Shown here: positions 1-7,366 of the stretch, one piece after another
Numbering within the stretch: the first letter of the stretch is position 1
How the letters are laid out: each line of letters starts with the position of its first letter
Assembly: GCA_918797485.1 (NCBI GenBank)
Contig: CAKKNE010000002.1
Coordinates: 524,501-588,500, forward strand
Source of the DNA: Pelagomonas calceolata
Taxonomy: Eukaryota > Sar > Pelagophyceae > Pelagomonadales > Pelagomonadaceae
DNA length: 64,000 nt
Reading direction: 5' to 3'
The notes under the pieces: model-generated
Seen by the model: only the letters and a program-made list of their open reading frames with translations
Database searches by the model: none
What the model was told of the DNA's origin: nothing
Position numbers and translations under genes: made by a program

Positions 1-2
1 TC

Positions 3-1011
3 TTCGACGACGAAGATGAGGAAGGCGCGGTCTCCGACGCGGATTTCGAGGGCGACTCACTCAAAGCTAGAGCGCGGAAGGCCTGGGCCGCGACGCCGCC
101 CGTGACGCAGGTCTACGTCGGGTCGTCGCTCGCGCTTACCTTAGGATCGTTTTTTCTGGCCGGCAACCAGTGGCCGGCCTGGCTCAACCTCGACTGGAAG
201 AAGGTGATGACGGGGCAGCTCTGGTCGCTGACCGGCGTCTGATATCCCTTCGAACACGGGCAATGACGACGTACGTATGCCGCCCCAGTCGGAATCGATA
301 CGTGTCGAGTGCAATTTTTTTATCGTTTAACATCCGAGCCCCCCCGTCTCGGTCGTCGCGGTGGTGCGCCTCGTTACCCTGGCGCTTCACTTCTGTACTA
401 CGCAGGCGGCCCTTCACGGGTTTTCTGTATTACGGGCCCTTCGGCCTCTCGTACCTGCTGACGATCCATTTCGTCTGGACATACATGGGCACGCTCGAGA
501 AGCTGCAGTTCGCGGAGCCCTGGGACTTTCTGGTGATGCTGCTCTTCGGCGCGGCGTCGCTGCTCGCGGGCGTGGGGATTGGGGGCGGCAACGCGCGGTT
601 CCTGGGCCACAACCTGAGCTGCTTCCTCGTCTACATCTGGGCGCGGACCTACGAGGGCCAGGAGGTCGCGGTCATGGAGTTCTTCACGATCCGCGCGGAG
701 CTGCTCCCGTCGGTGTGGAAATCATTGCGGAGACCTTCGTCACCTGAACGCCATCGAGCAGATGCAGTGACGGGGACGACACGCCCGAAATTTGATTTCC
801 ACGCAGGCTCCCGTGGTTCTTCGCGGCGCAGACCTACTTGCTCGAGCACGAGCCGCCGGTCCACGACCTGTTGGGCATCGCCATCGGCCACTCGTACACG
901 GTCCTGCGGCAGCGGAAGCGCCTCGCGGCGCCGGGCGCGCTGCGCGCCGTCTACGAGGCGCGGCCGGAGCTCATGGCCAAGTACGAGGCGTTCGCGGAGG
1001 AGTTCTCCTAG
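3..1011 (+). CDS. Derlin-family ER membrane protein (5' end outside window)
   Basis: Derlins are rhomboid pseudoproteases in the ER membrane that help extract misfolded proteins for ERAD. Three visible exons, 3-223, 406-702 and 807-1011, give 240 residues and a stop at 1009-1011. The exon 1 product PPVTQVYVGSSLAL...LDW, the junction QLWRPFTGFLYYGPFG, then RTYEGQEVAVMEFFTIRAE and LLGIAIGHSY match the Derlin core in order. The codon TGG (W of QLWR) is split by intron 1, and this split is what fixes its donor at 224. Intron 2 is an introner element. Exact excision restores ELLPWFF, the usual IRAxxLPW Derlin motif. The protein begins upstream of the window after an acidic stretch (FDDEDEEG). A catalytic rhomboid Ser/His pair is not evident, as expected for a Derlin. 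Confidence 0.88.
224..405 (+). other. Spliceosomal intron 1 of the Derlin gene
   Basis: A 182-nt GT-AG intron (donor CTCTG|GTCGCT, acceptor TACTACGCAG|GCGG) splits the W codon of QLWRPF. It lacks the CGCCATCGACGCG module and shows no clear terminal inverted repeat, so it looks like an ordinary intron. Confidence 0.75.
703..806 (+). mobile_element. Introner element forming intron 2 of the Derlin gene
   Basis: The element body is 711-806, flanked by a perfect 8-bp direct repeat GCTCCCGT at 703-710 and 807-814. The ends are inverted repeats: CGGTGTGGAAATCA at the left, and the complement of TGATTTCCACGCAG at the right (12 of 14 match). Inside lies CGCCATCGAGCA, and the right 26 nt (781-806) match the intron at 42061-42086 at 25 positions. 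The AG acceptor is the last base pair of the element. Exact removal implies a GC donor at 703. A GT at 709 is the alternative and would add two residues. Confidence 0.85.
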
Positions 1012-1080
1012 TCTAAGTACGATATCTAGAGGAAGTTTTTTTTTAGTTCAATACAACGCGAGCAGCGATGCTTTCCGTGC

Positions 1081-1413
1081 CTAGTTCTCGCCGAAGTACT
1101 TCGCAGAGTCGCCCTTGGCGATGCGGCCGACCTGTTGGATCGCGCCGGGCGCGATGACGATGAGTACCCACGGGACCGCGACCAGCACGACGGGCGCGAA
1201 GGCGACGACGAGGTTGATGGGCATGCCGAGCATGGAGCCCTGGAACGCGTTCGCGGCGAGCGGCGCGGCGAGCGCCGGCGCGGCCGCGGCGATGGCGAGC
1301 GGGTTCGCCTCGAACTTGGGGACGGCGACCGGCGCCTTGGCGCCCGCCCGCGGCGCGGAGAACGCGGCGACCGCCGTCGCGCACGCGAGGACAGCGAAAA
1401 CCGTGCGGGCCAT
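1081..1413 (-). CDS. Small plastid thylakoid protein, PsbY-like
   Basis: A 110-residue protein. Residues 1-18 (MARTVFAVLACATAVAAF) are a signal peptide ending in the AF|SAPR junction typical of secondary plastid import. A short basic transit region and a second hydrophobic Ala-rich segment (about 37-55) follow, suggesting thylakoid insertion. The C-terminal part, PVVLVAVPWVLIVIAPGAIQQ, resembles the single helix of photosystem II PsbY (pattern PVxxAxxWxLxNIxxxAxxQ). PsbY is a non-essential PSII subunit and is usually plastid-encoded in red-lineage algae, so a nuclear copy would be notable. The family call is tentative; plastid targeting is firmer. It converges on the Derlin gene with 69 nt between stops. 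Confidence 0.5.
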   Translation of the reverse strand: MARTVFAVLACATAVAAFSAPRAGAKAPVAVPKFEANPLAIAAAAPALAAPLAANAFQGSMLGMPINLVVAFAPVVLVAVPWVLIVIAPGAIQQVGRIAKGDSAKYFGEN

Positions 1414-2130
1414 CTGCGCGGGGGACGGGTGAGCGGCGCGCGCGGGGCGAGACTCTCTGTGCGTCCTCCTCTCGGCGTCCCTCTCGAGAATCGGCGTCCC
1501 TCTCGAGAAAAACGTCCTCCTGTCTGCGGCCTCCGCTTGGGCGGTCGACCTCGAGCGGCACGAGCAGCAGTATCTTCGACCGTCGAAACGCTCTGAGTTA
1601 TCTCAGTGCTTCCCGGCGGCGTCCGCTGCGGCTGCGCCTTGCCGGCGCCGCTCTCCTCGCTCGCGCGATGCCTCTTTGGGGGCAGCAAGGCAAGGAGGCG
1701 GCCGCTCGCTCGTCCGCGCAGCAAAATTGATGCAATTTTCTGGCCAGGTCGAGTGGCGGCGGTGGTGCGTTGCTTGGAGTGCAATCGTTGGGTTCGACGC
1801 AGCGTTTCACGGCGTAAAAATGGACTTTGATTGTGCTCAACACCAAAATCTAGAGCTAGTAAGATTTTGCCGTCGATCCGGCGCACCCGTCCGCTGCCGG
1901 CATGAGGACAGCCAGTCGCACAGCTACAGGAAGCCGTTGGCGCAAGCACCGCGTGCGGCCGCGGGGCCTCAAGTCACGGGTTTTCATCGGCTACCGGTTC
2001 GAAGCCGAAACGCGTCGCATTCATCCGCTCTGGACGTGTGCGCATCGGTTCCAAGCTACTTCTCAAGTAGCGCATCCGTTGGCTGCAAATTTGCATCGAT
2101 TTCAGCCGCAAAAAAAAACAACACAAGAGC
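1414..2130. other. Intergenic, divergent promoter region (psbY-like / TMEM128)
   Basis: About 720 nt without a supported gene. It holds a perfect tandem 19-mer (TCGGCGTCCCTCTCGAGAA at 1472-1490 and 1491-1509) and a perfect hairpin GCTACTT-CTC-AAGTAGC at 2055-2071, some 60 nt before the TMEM128-like ATG. No other structure was recognised. Confidence 0.6.
1472..1509. repeat. Tandem 19-bp duplication
   Basis: Two identical copies of TCGGCGTCCCTCTCGAGAA lie head to tail about 60-95 nt upstream of the PsbY-like start codon on the minus strand. It could be a duplicated regulatory site or a slippage product. Confidence 0.9.
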
Positions 2131-2607
2131 ATGTCCGCGCCCCGCCAGCGCTACAGCCGCGTGCCCACCGAGGACGCCGCGACGACCCGCGCCGCCGCGA
2201 AGAAGCGGCGCAGCGAGCTCGCCGAGCAGGTCGCGACGAAGATCCAGGCCGCCGCGTGGGTCGCGGCCGGCGGCTTCGTGGCCTACCAAACAGATTTACC
2301 GGTCGTGCTGCTGGCGGGCACGGAGACGAATCGGTTCTGGTGCGACGTCGCCGCGGCTTGTTTTGCGGCGAACTGTGTCTTATGCTTCTACCTGACGGTC
2401 TGGCTGCCGCACGTCCAGCGCATCGACCTCGAGTGGAACGTCTACTGCCCGCGCGTCATCCCGACGATGACCGTGCTGGGGCTCACCTGCGGCTTTTCGT
2501 TAATAAGGGGGCTCTGGCCCGTCTGGGGCCTGCTGACGCCGCTGATTTTGGGTTTAGTAGCGATGGCGTGCCTCATGTCGCTGCACTTCATACCGATACC
2601 CTGCTGA
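2131..2607 (+). CDS. TMEM128: TMEM128-like four-helix membrane protein
   Basis: 158 residues. After a basic N-terminal tail (1-38) there are four hydrophobic segments near residues 40-60, 72-95, 108-127 and 130-153. The order and spacing of WVAAGGFVAYQTDL, NRFWCDVA, the central Leu-rich helix, PRVIPTMTVLG and LWPVWGLLTPLIL match the TMEM128 family, whose hallmark is a conserved LWPVW-xxxTP segment in the last helices. The molecular function of this ER-type membrane family is poorly known. Start: the ATG follows an A-rich leader (AAAAAAAAACAACACAAGAG). It is convergent with the next gene, 42 nt between stops. Confidence 0.75.
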   Translation: MSAPRQRYSRVPTEDAATTRAAAKKRRSELAEQVATKIQAAAWVAAGGFVAYQTDLPVVLLAGTETNRFWCDVAAACFAANCVLCFYLTVWLPHVQRIDLEWNVYCPRVIPTMTVLGLTCGFSLIRGLWPVWGLLTPLILGLVAMACLMSLHFIPIPC

Positions 2608-2649
2608 GGGCTGCATGCGCAATTTTGAACCTAAGTTTCACTGTTACAA

Positions 2650-4455
2650 CTAGTTAGACGCCTCGGCGACCACGGAGTCGCGCAGCGCGATCTCCACGGT
2701 CGTGGACCGCTCGGCGAGCGCGGCCTCCACCTCCGCGACCTTCGCGGCGGTGCACCGCGTCCCCGCGAGCTCGAGGCGCCGCAGCGGCAGCCAGCGGTCC
2801 TCGGAGAGCTCGTCGAGGTCCTCGAGCAGCGCGTCGCCGACGTTCGGGCAAGTCACTAACACAAGACGCTCGAGGCGGCCGAGGCCGAAGAGCGGCTCGA
2901 GCGCGTCCGCGGAGAGGCGCGGCGCGCGCGAAAACGACACGTCGCGCAGCGCGGGACAGCCCTTGGCGAGCGCGCCCGCGCCGGCCTCGAGGTCCGTCGC
3001 GCCCTCCAGCCGCACCTGCGCACGAATCAAAAGTTCACAGCGCCTTGAGTATTCGCGTCGACCTCCACGCCATCGACGCGACGCCTGCTCGATGGCGTGA
3101 TCGGGCGCACCCTCCACGCCATCGACGCGACGCGTGCTCGATGGCCTCCACGCCATCGACGCGCACCCGACGCGCTGGTTGATTCACACACTGGAACCGC
3201 ACGCTCTTGAGCCGCGCGCAGTGCTTGCCGAGCGCGCGGCAGAACTCGTCGCTCGACGCGTTTAACGCGCCGGCCACGGCGTAGAGCAGGGGGCAGCCCG
3301 CGAGGGCCCGGAGCCAGAAGCCGCACGGCGCGGACACGCCGCCCAGGCTTAGTGTAGTGAGCCGGTGGCCGCAGACGCGCAGCGCGGCGTCGAGCGGGAA
3401 GGCCTGGGCGCCGCGCACGTGCAGCGTCGACAACCGCGGGCACCGCGTCAGGCCCGCGGCGAGGAGCAGCGGGTCGCCCCCTGTTAAGTGCCGCCGGTCC
3501 TCGACGAGCTTCGCCGGCGCGCCCGCGAGGAAGGCCCAATCCAATTCGGCGCCCACCTGTGAGTGACCGAAGCGGTCGCGTCGATGGCGTAGAGGCAGTC
3601 GCGTCGATGGCGTCGGAAGGGGACGCGGGAGCAAACGAGCGGCGCGAGGACGCCGGCGTCGAGCGTCCGGCGGGCGCCGGCGCAGACGCCGCGCCAGCTT
3701 TTCGCGCGCCGCGCGTAGTGGATCGCGTCGACGGGCCGCGACGCGAGGCGCCAGTCGAGGCACGCGCCCACGATCGCGCAGCAGCGCGCGGGCAGCGCCA
3801 ACTCTGAACCGCCTTGGACGACCGCGGCGCGCGGCGGGGCCGCCTCCAGCGCCTTTTCGACGCGCTCGTCGAAGTCGCTCGCGCAGAGCTCCGCGACGGC
3901 CTTGTCGTAGGCCGTCCGCCGCCGCGCCGCCAGGGCCTTGTGCCGCTTGAGCTCGAGCGCCTCCTCCTTATTCAATTTCTGCGCGTCGGCGGCGGCGAGC
4001 GCGTGCCAGACCTCGCGCGCGCCGTCGCCGAGCGCGGCGCGCAGCGCCGCCGCGTGGCGCACGTGGCCCTTGAGGTACGGCGGGTGCGCCGCGACCGCGG
4101 CCCGCGCGTCCGCCACGGCGCCGCGGACGTCGGCCCACTCGCTCAGCCGCGCGAGCGACCGGTTCGCCAGCGCCAGGGCTTTTGATTCCGCGCACCGCGC
4201 GTGCCCCCCGGACAGCCGGATGGATGCCGTCCACTCGGCGACGGCGCCCTCGACGTCGCCCTCGCCGAAGCAGGCGTTGCCCCGCGCGCGCGCCGTCTCG
4301 GCGCGGAAGCACACCTCGGCGAGCGGGTCGTTGGCGAGGTCGCGCGCGACCTGCGCCTGCAGCGCTTCCGCCGGAGACGCGCCGTTCGTCGGCCAATTGG
4401 CGGGTACGGCGGCCGCCTCGGGCACGTCCACGACGTCCTCTGGCTCCTCGGGCAT
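2650..4455 (-). CDS. TPR / F-box / leucine-rich-repeat protein (Dia2-like architecture)
   Basis: Probable substrate receptor of an SCF ubiquitin ligase. Exons on the minus strand: 4455-3637, 3556-3203 and 3015-2650, all phase 0, 512 residues. Residues about 45-160 form TPR-like helices (RARGNACFGEGDVEGAVAEW, ALANRSLARL). LALPARCCAIVGACL...ARRAKSWRGVCAGARR at about 220-262 looks like an F-box. The rest is LRR with the FBXL-type pattern CPRLSTLHV, HCARLKS|VRLEGATDL, CPALRDVSF. TPR-F-box-LRR in this order is the layout of yeast Dia2, a replisome-linked F-box protein; function by architecture only. Both introns carry introner modules, and removing the second exactly at its target-site repeat gives a textbook LRR. 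Confidence 0.72.
3016..3202 (-). mobile_element. Introner element forming intron 2 of the F-box/LRR gene
   Basis: Minus strand. A near-perfect 8-bp repeat flanks it: GTGCGGTT (3195-3202) and GTGCGGCT starting at 3015, 7 of 8 identical. The left end CAGTGTGTGAATCAACCAG and right end TTGATTCGTGCGCAG are inverted repeats of each other with transitions. It contains three copies of CACGCCATCGACGCG. The donor GT is the first two bases of the repeat and AG is the last bases of the element, so splicing is exact: LKS|VRLEG. Confidence 0.82.
3557..3636 (-). mobile_element. Decayed introner element forming intron 1 of the F-box/LRR gene
   Basis: An 80-nt phase-0 intron with two copies of the CGCCATCGACGCGAC module and acceptor CACTCACAG|GTGGGC. 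Terminal repeats and the flanking duplication are poorly kept. The donor GTTTGC at 3636 is preferred; GTCCCC at 3624 is possible and would add four residues. Confidence 0.6.
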
Positions 4456-4795
4456 GGGGCTTGTCTTTCCGGCTGCCCTTGTGCTGCAGGCTGCCTCGTT
4501 GCGCTTGTTTGCCAGTCTTGTGCAGATATAACGAGCAGTAGCTCACGTTTGGCTCGATTTTCGATTGTCGATTTGACCTCTAGAATGTCTGTGTGCGCTA
4601 GCTGATTCAGAGCCTGCTTTTTGCACGTATAGATAAGCAGCATAGGCCAGAAGTTGCCCGGAGGTAAGGCCCAGCACTGCTACACGCGGCTCGCGCGCAA
4701 GTCTGCTCAATAAAGCGGCGCGCGGGGCACAGCATAGGCCAGCCCTGCCTAGCGTTGCAGCAGAGCGCTGCTGCACGCGAGCGCCAGAAGCATAC
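4456..4795. other. Divergent promoter region (F-box/LRR gene / GTPase gene)
   Basis: 340 nt with GCTAGC at 4597-4602 and several GCAGC-rich short repeats. No complete CTAGCG-type palindrome and no coding evidence were seen. Confidence 0.5.
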
Positions 4796-5908
4796 ATGCG
4801 CCGCACGGCTCTCATGAGCGCTCTGCTCCTCAGGAGCAGTGCAGCGCTGCGAGCGGGCACGACAGCGCTGCGAATGCGACGCGGCGTCGCGCGTGCGGCC
4901 AGAAAAACCAAGGAGGAGGACGCCGCCGCCGCGGCGCCGGTCATCAACTGGTACCCGGGCCACATCGCGCGCGCCGAGCGCGAACTCAGAGGCTACCTGA
5001 AGCGCGTGGACGTGGTCGTCGAGGCGCGCGACGCGCGCATTGGAAGGAGCACGGCGCACCCTGATTTAGCAGAGTGGGTCGGCGACCGGCCGCGCGTCGT
5101 CGTCTTCACGTTCGCGGACCTCGCGCCTCCCAAGGTCCTGAGCGACTGGCGGGCTGCAATGGAAGAGGACGTGTTTTTTGTGGATGCGCGGCGCGGCGGC
5201 GACAAGGAGTTCCGGGGCGTGCGCGGCGCGCTGCAGAAATGTGGGAGAGCCGTCAACGAAAAAAGGAAGAAGAAGGGCATCGCGCCGCGGTCCGCGCGCG
5301 TCGCCGTCGTGGGCTACCCGAACGTGGGCAAGTCAGCGCTCATCAACCGCCTGGCGGGGCGCAAGGCGGCCAAGTCCGAGGACCGCGCGGGCGTGACGCG
5401 GAGCCTGGGCTGGGTGCGGTCGAAGTCGAACGACGGCCGGCCGCCGCCCTTCGAGCTGCTCGACTCGCCGGGCATCATTCCGGCGAAGCAGAACGACCCG
5501 CGCCAGGCCGCGCGCTTAGCCATGTGCGGCCGCATCGGCCAGGCGTCCTACGACGAGCGCCGCGTCGCCGAGGCGTTGTTGATGGAGCTGCGGTCATCAA
5601 ACTACGCGCCCGGCGCGGCCAAGAAAATACAAGAAAAATACGGCCTGTCCCTCGACGCGGACCCGGACATGTTCCTGGCGGCCCTCGCTGATCAACGGTA
5701 CGACGGCGACGACGCGCGCGCGGCCGTCGCCGTGCTCGGCGACTTCCGGTCAGGGAGATTAGGCAACGTCGCGCTCGAGGGGCCGCCGCCGCGGGAGATA
5801 GTGGAGGAGCCGGTCATCGTCGAGGCGCCCCCCACAGAAAAGCCGGTCGAGGCGGCCGGGAGCGACTTCGACCGGCGGATGAGTGAAGGCGACTTCGCGG
5901 GCTGGTGA
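4796..5908 (+). CDS. Circularly permuted ribosome-assembly GTPase (YlqF/RbgA-MTG1 type), organellar
   Basis: 370 residues. An Arg/Ala-rich, acid-free start (1-38) looks like an organelle presequence. NWYPGHIARAERE (51-63) is the signature opening of the YlqF/MTG1 family, which matures the large ribosomal subunit in bacteria, mitochondria and plastids. The G motifs are permuted: the G4 position TFAD (105-108), then G1 GYPNVGKS (173-180), G2 around GVT (199-201), G3 DSPG (223-226). The G4 motif is degenerate, since NKxD is expected. The C-terminal region includes a helical domain (about 255-330) and an acidic tail. Start: first ATG after the divergent promoter. It converges on the DUF2997 gene, 23 nt apart. 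Confidence 0.85.
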   Translation: MRRTALMSALLLRSSAALRAGTTALRMRRGVARAARKTKEEDAAAAAPVINWYPGHIARAERELRGYLKRVDVVVEARDARIGRSTAHPDLAEWVGDRPRVVVFTFADLAPPKVLSDWRAAMEEDVFFVDARRGGDKEFRGVRGALQKCGRAVNEKRKKKGIAPRSARVAVVGYPNVGKSALINRLAGRKAAKSEDRAGVTRSLGWVRSKSNDGRPPPFELLDSPGIIPAKQNDPRQAARLAMCGRIGQASYDERRVAEALLMELRSSNYAPGAAKKIQEKYGLSLDADPDMFLAALADQRYDGDDARAAVAVLGDFRSGRLGNVALEGPPPREIVEEPVIVEAPPTEKPVEAAGSDFDRRMSEGDFAGW

Positions 5909-5931
5909 TTGATAAACATAATTGTATCTTA

Positions 5932-6243
5932 CTACCACTCGCTGAAGTTCTGGTCGAAGACCTCCGTCTTGACGTCGACCTTCTCCTGGAACATCTCCTC
6001 GGTCGGCTTCGTCTGCGTGACCTTTCCCAGCTTCTCGTTGAGCTCTTCCGTGACTTTTGTGCAGTCGCTTCCTCTAATCCCGCTCACGGTCTCCTCGACG
6101 CGGCCGTCGGGGTAGATGCGGAACTTGACGCGCACGGTCTCTCCATTTAACGCGGTGCGCCGCCGCGGCCGCGCGGTGTGGCGCGGGCCGCCGAAGGCGA
6201 CCGCGGTTCCGCAGAGCAGCGCGAGGGCGAGGGTGCGGGCCAT
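5932..6243 (-). CDS. Plastid-targeted DUF2997 protein
   Basis: 103 residues. MARTLALALLCGTAVAF|GGPR is a signal peptide with the AF junction, followed by an Arg-rich transit peptide (19-32). The mature part, VRVKFRIYPDGRVEETVSGI...DCTKVTEELNEKLGKV, matches the DUF2997 family of cyanobacteria and plastids (pattern I-PDGRVEE-V-GxxGxxC-xxTxxLE). In cyanobacteria this family is often near Ycf35/DUF1257. Its biochemical role is unknown. Confidence is high for family and targeting, none for reaction. Confidence 0.8.
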   Translation of the reverse strand: MARTLALALLCGTAVAFGGPRHTARPRRRTALNGETVRVKFRIYPDGRVEETVSGIRGSDCTKVTEELNEKLGKVTQTKPTEEMFQEKVDVKTEVFDQNFSEW

Positions 6244-6610
6244 TTCTCTTTTATGGGTTTACGGAGCTGCGAGAGCTGTCGGAGAGGGCTGTCGACTTGT
6301 TGGATCTCCTGAGCTGGGAGAGCTGATCGGCTGAGACAGCGCACGTATACGGCCAGCGATGTTTTTGATCGATCGTAGATCTTGAAATAAGAGCGCGCAA
6401 GCTTGTGAAACGCCTAGCCTGGCCCGTTTTGGCTAGCTCGGCGTACACGCGCGCGGATGCCGGCAGAGGCGTACTAAGGTATCGTACCTCGGTGGTAGGG
6501 GGTCAAGAGCCGAACGCAGATGATAGCTCTCGATGCCGTTCTCATAGCCTCTTACAGAACCCGGCCATCGCGGCTGTCTCTGCAGCGTCTCCACCCCGCA
6601 CGTTCCTGGG
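6244..6610. other. Divergent promoter region (DUF2997 / Cys-rich membrane protein)
   Basis: 367 nt. It contains CTAGCCTGGCCCGTTTTGGC followed by TAGC (6415-6438), a very loose relative of the CTAG palindromes elsewhere, and repeated GAGAGCTG words at 6271-6330. No gene seen. Confidence 0.45.
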
Positions 6611-7345
6611 ATGTCCGATGTCATGTCCCTGCATGAGAAGGGAATGAGAAAGCTTGCAAAGCGTGGCAGCCAAGCGATGGGCCTGTACATCGCCGCCGTG
6701 CTGGCCGCCGGCGAGAAAAAAGGCTGCCCCTTGCCCTGTGGCGCGTTCTGCCTCGAGCTAATCGACCACAAAGAGGCCTGCCCCAATAAAGGCAGCCCGT
6801 GCTCGCAGCAGGAGCTCGCGTTCGGCGACATCTGCACGGGCGACGCGACCTGCGGCGACGCGGGCCGCTGCTACGTCGCGGCGGCAGAAACGGAAGCCAA
6901 AGTCCTCGCGGCGACGACGCGGCGACGGGCGTGGCGCGACGAGGCGACGCTGCGGCGGCGCGCGCTAAGCGACGACGGCGACCCCACGGACGCGCCGACG
7001 TACTGGACGCCACCGACGCGGAGCCACTTCCAGCCGCGCGACCGGCGCTTCCTCTACGCCGTCTTCATCGGGTTCGTGGCTCTCGCGCTCGGCCTGGGCG
7101 CCGCGGTGGCCGCGCACGCGTTCCCGCTGGAGCGGGGGCGCCCGCGGCTGCCCGACCTCGTCGACACGTTCTTCGACGTGTGCCGCGGCGAGGCGGGCTT
7201 CTATTACTGGTTCAAGGAGTGGCGGAACCGGGACAAGGTGCCGCGCGTGCGCGTCGTCGTCGCCCGACACATGCGTGAGAGCGACTTCCGGCGCGTCGCG
7301 CCGCCGCCCCCGGCACTGTCGAACGCGCTCGTCGAAGAGCTCTAG
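6611..7345 (+). CDS. Cys-rich single-pass membrane protein, unknown
   Basis: 244 residues from the first ATG. A later ATG (MGLYIAAVLAAGEKKG, 6677) would place a short hydrophobic segment at the N terminus and may be the true start of a secreted-type protein. Residues about 39-90 hold ten cysteines (CPLPCGAFC, CSQQ, CTGDATCGDAGRC), suggesting a disulphide-bonded domain. FLYAVFIGFVALALGLGAAV (about 150-170) is a transmembrane helix, followed by a basic, probably cytosolic tail of about 75 residues. No family recognised. Confidence 0.6.
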   Translation: MSDVMSLHEKGMRKLAKRGSQAMGLYIAAVLAAGEKKGCPLPCGAFCLELIDHKEACPNKGSPCSQQELAFGDICTGDATCGDAGRCYVAAAETEAKVLAATTRRRAWRDEATLRRRALSDDGDPTDAPTYWTPPTRSHFQPRDRRFLYAVFIGFVALALGLGAAVAAHAFPLERGRPRLPDLVDTFFDVCRGEAGFYYWFKEWRNRDKVPRVRVVVARHMRESDFRRVAPPPPALSNALVEEL

Positions 7346-7366
7346 GACACAACTTATGTAAAAATA

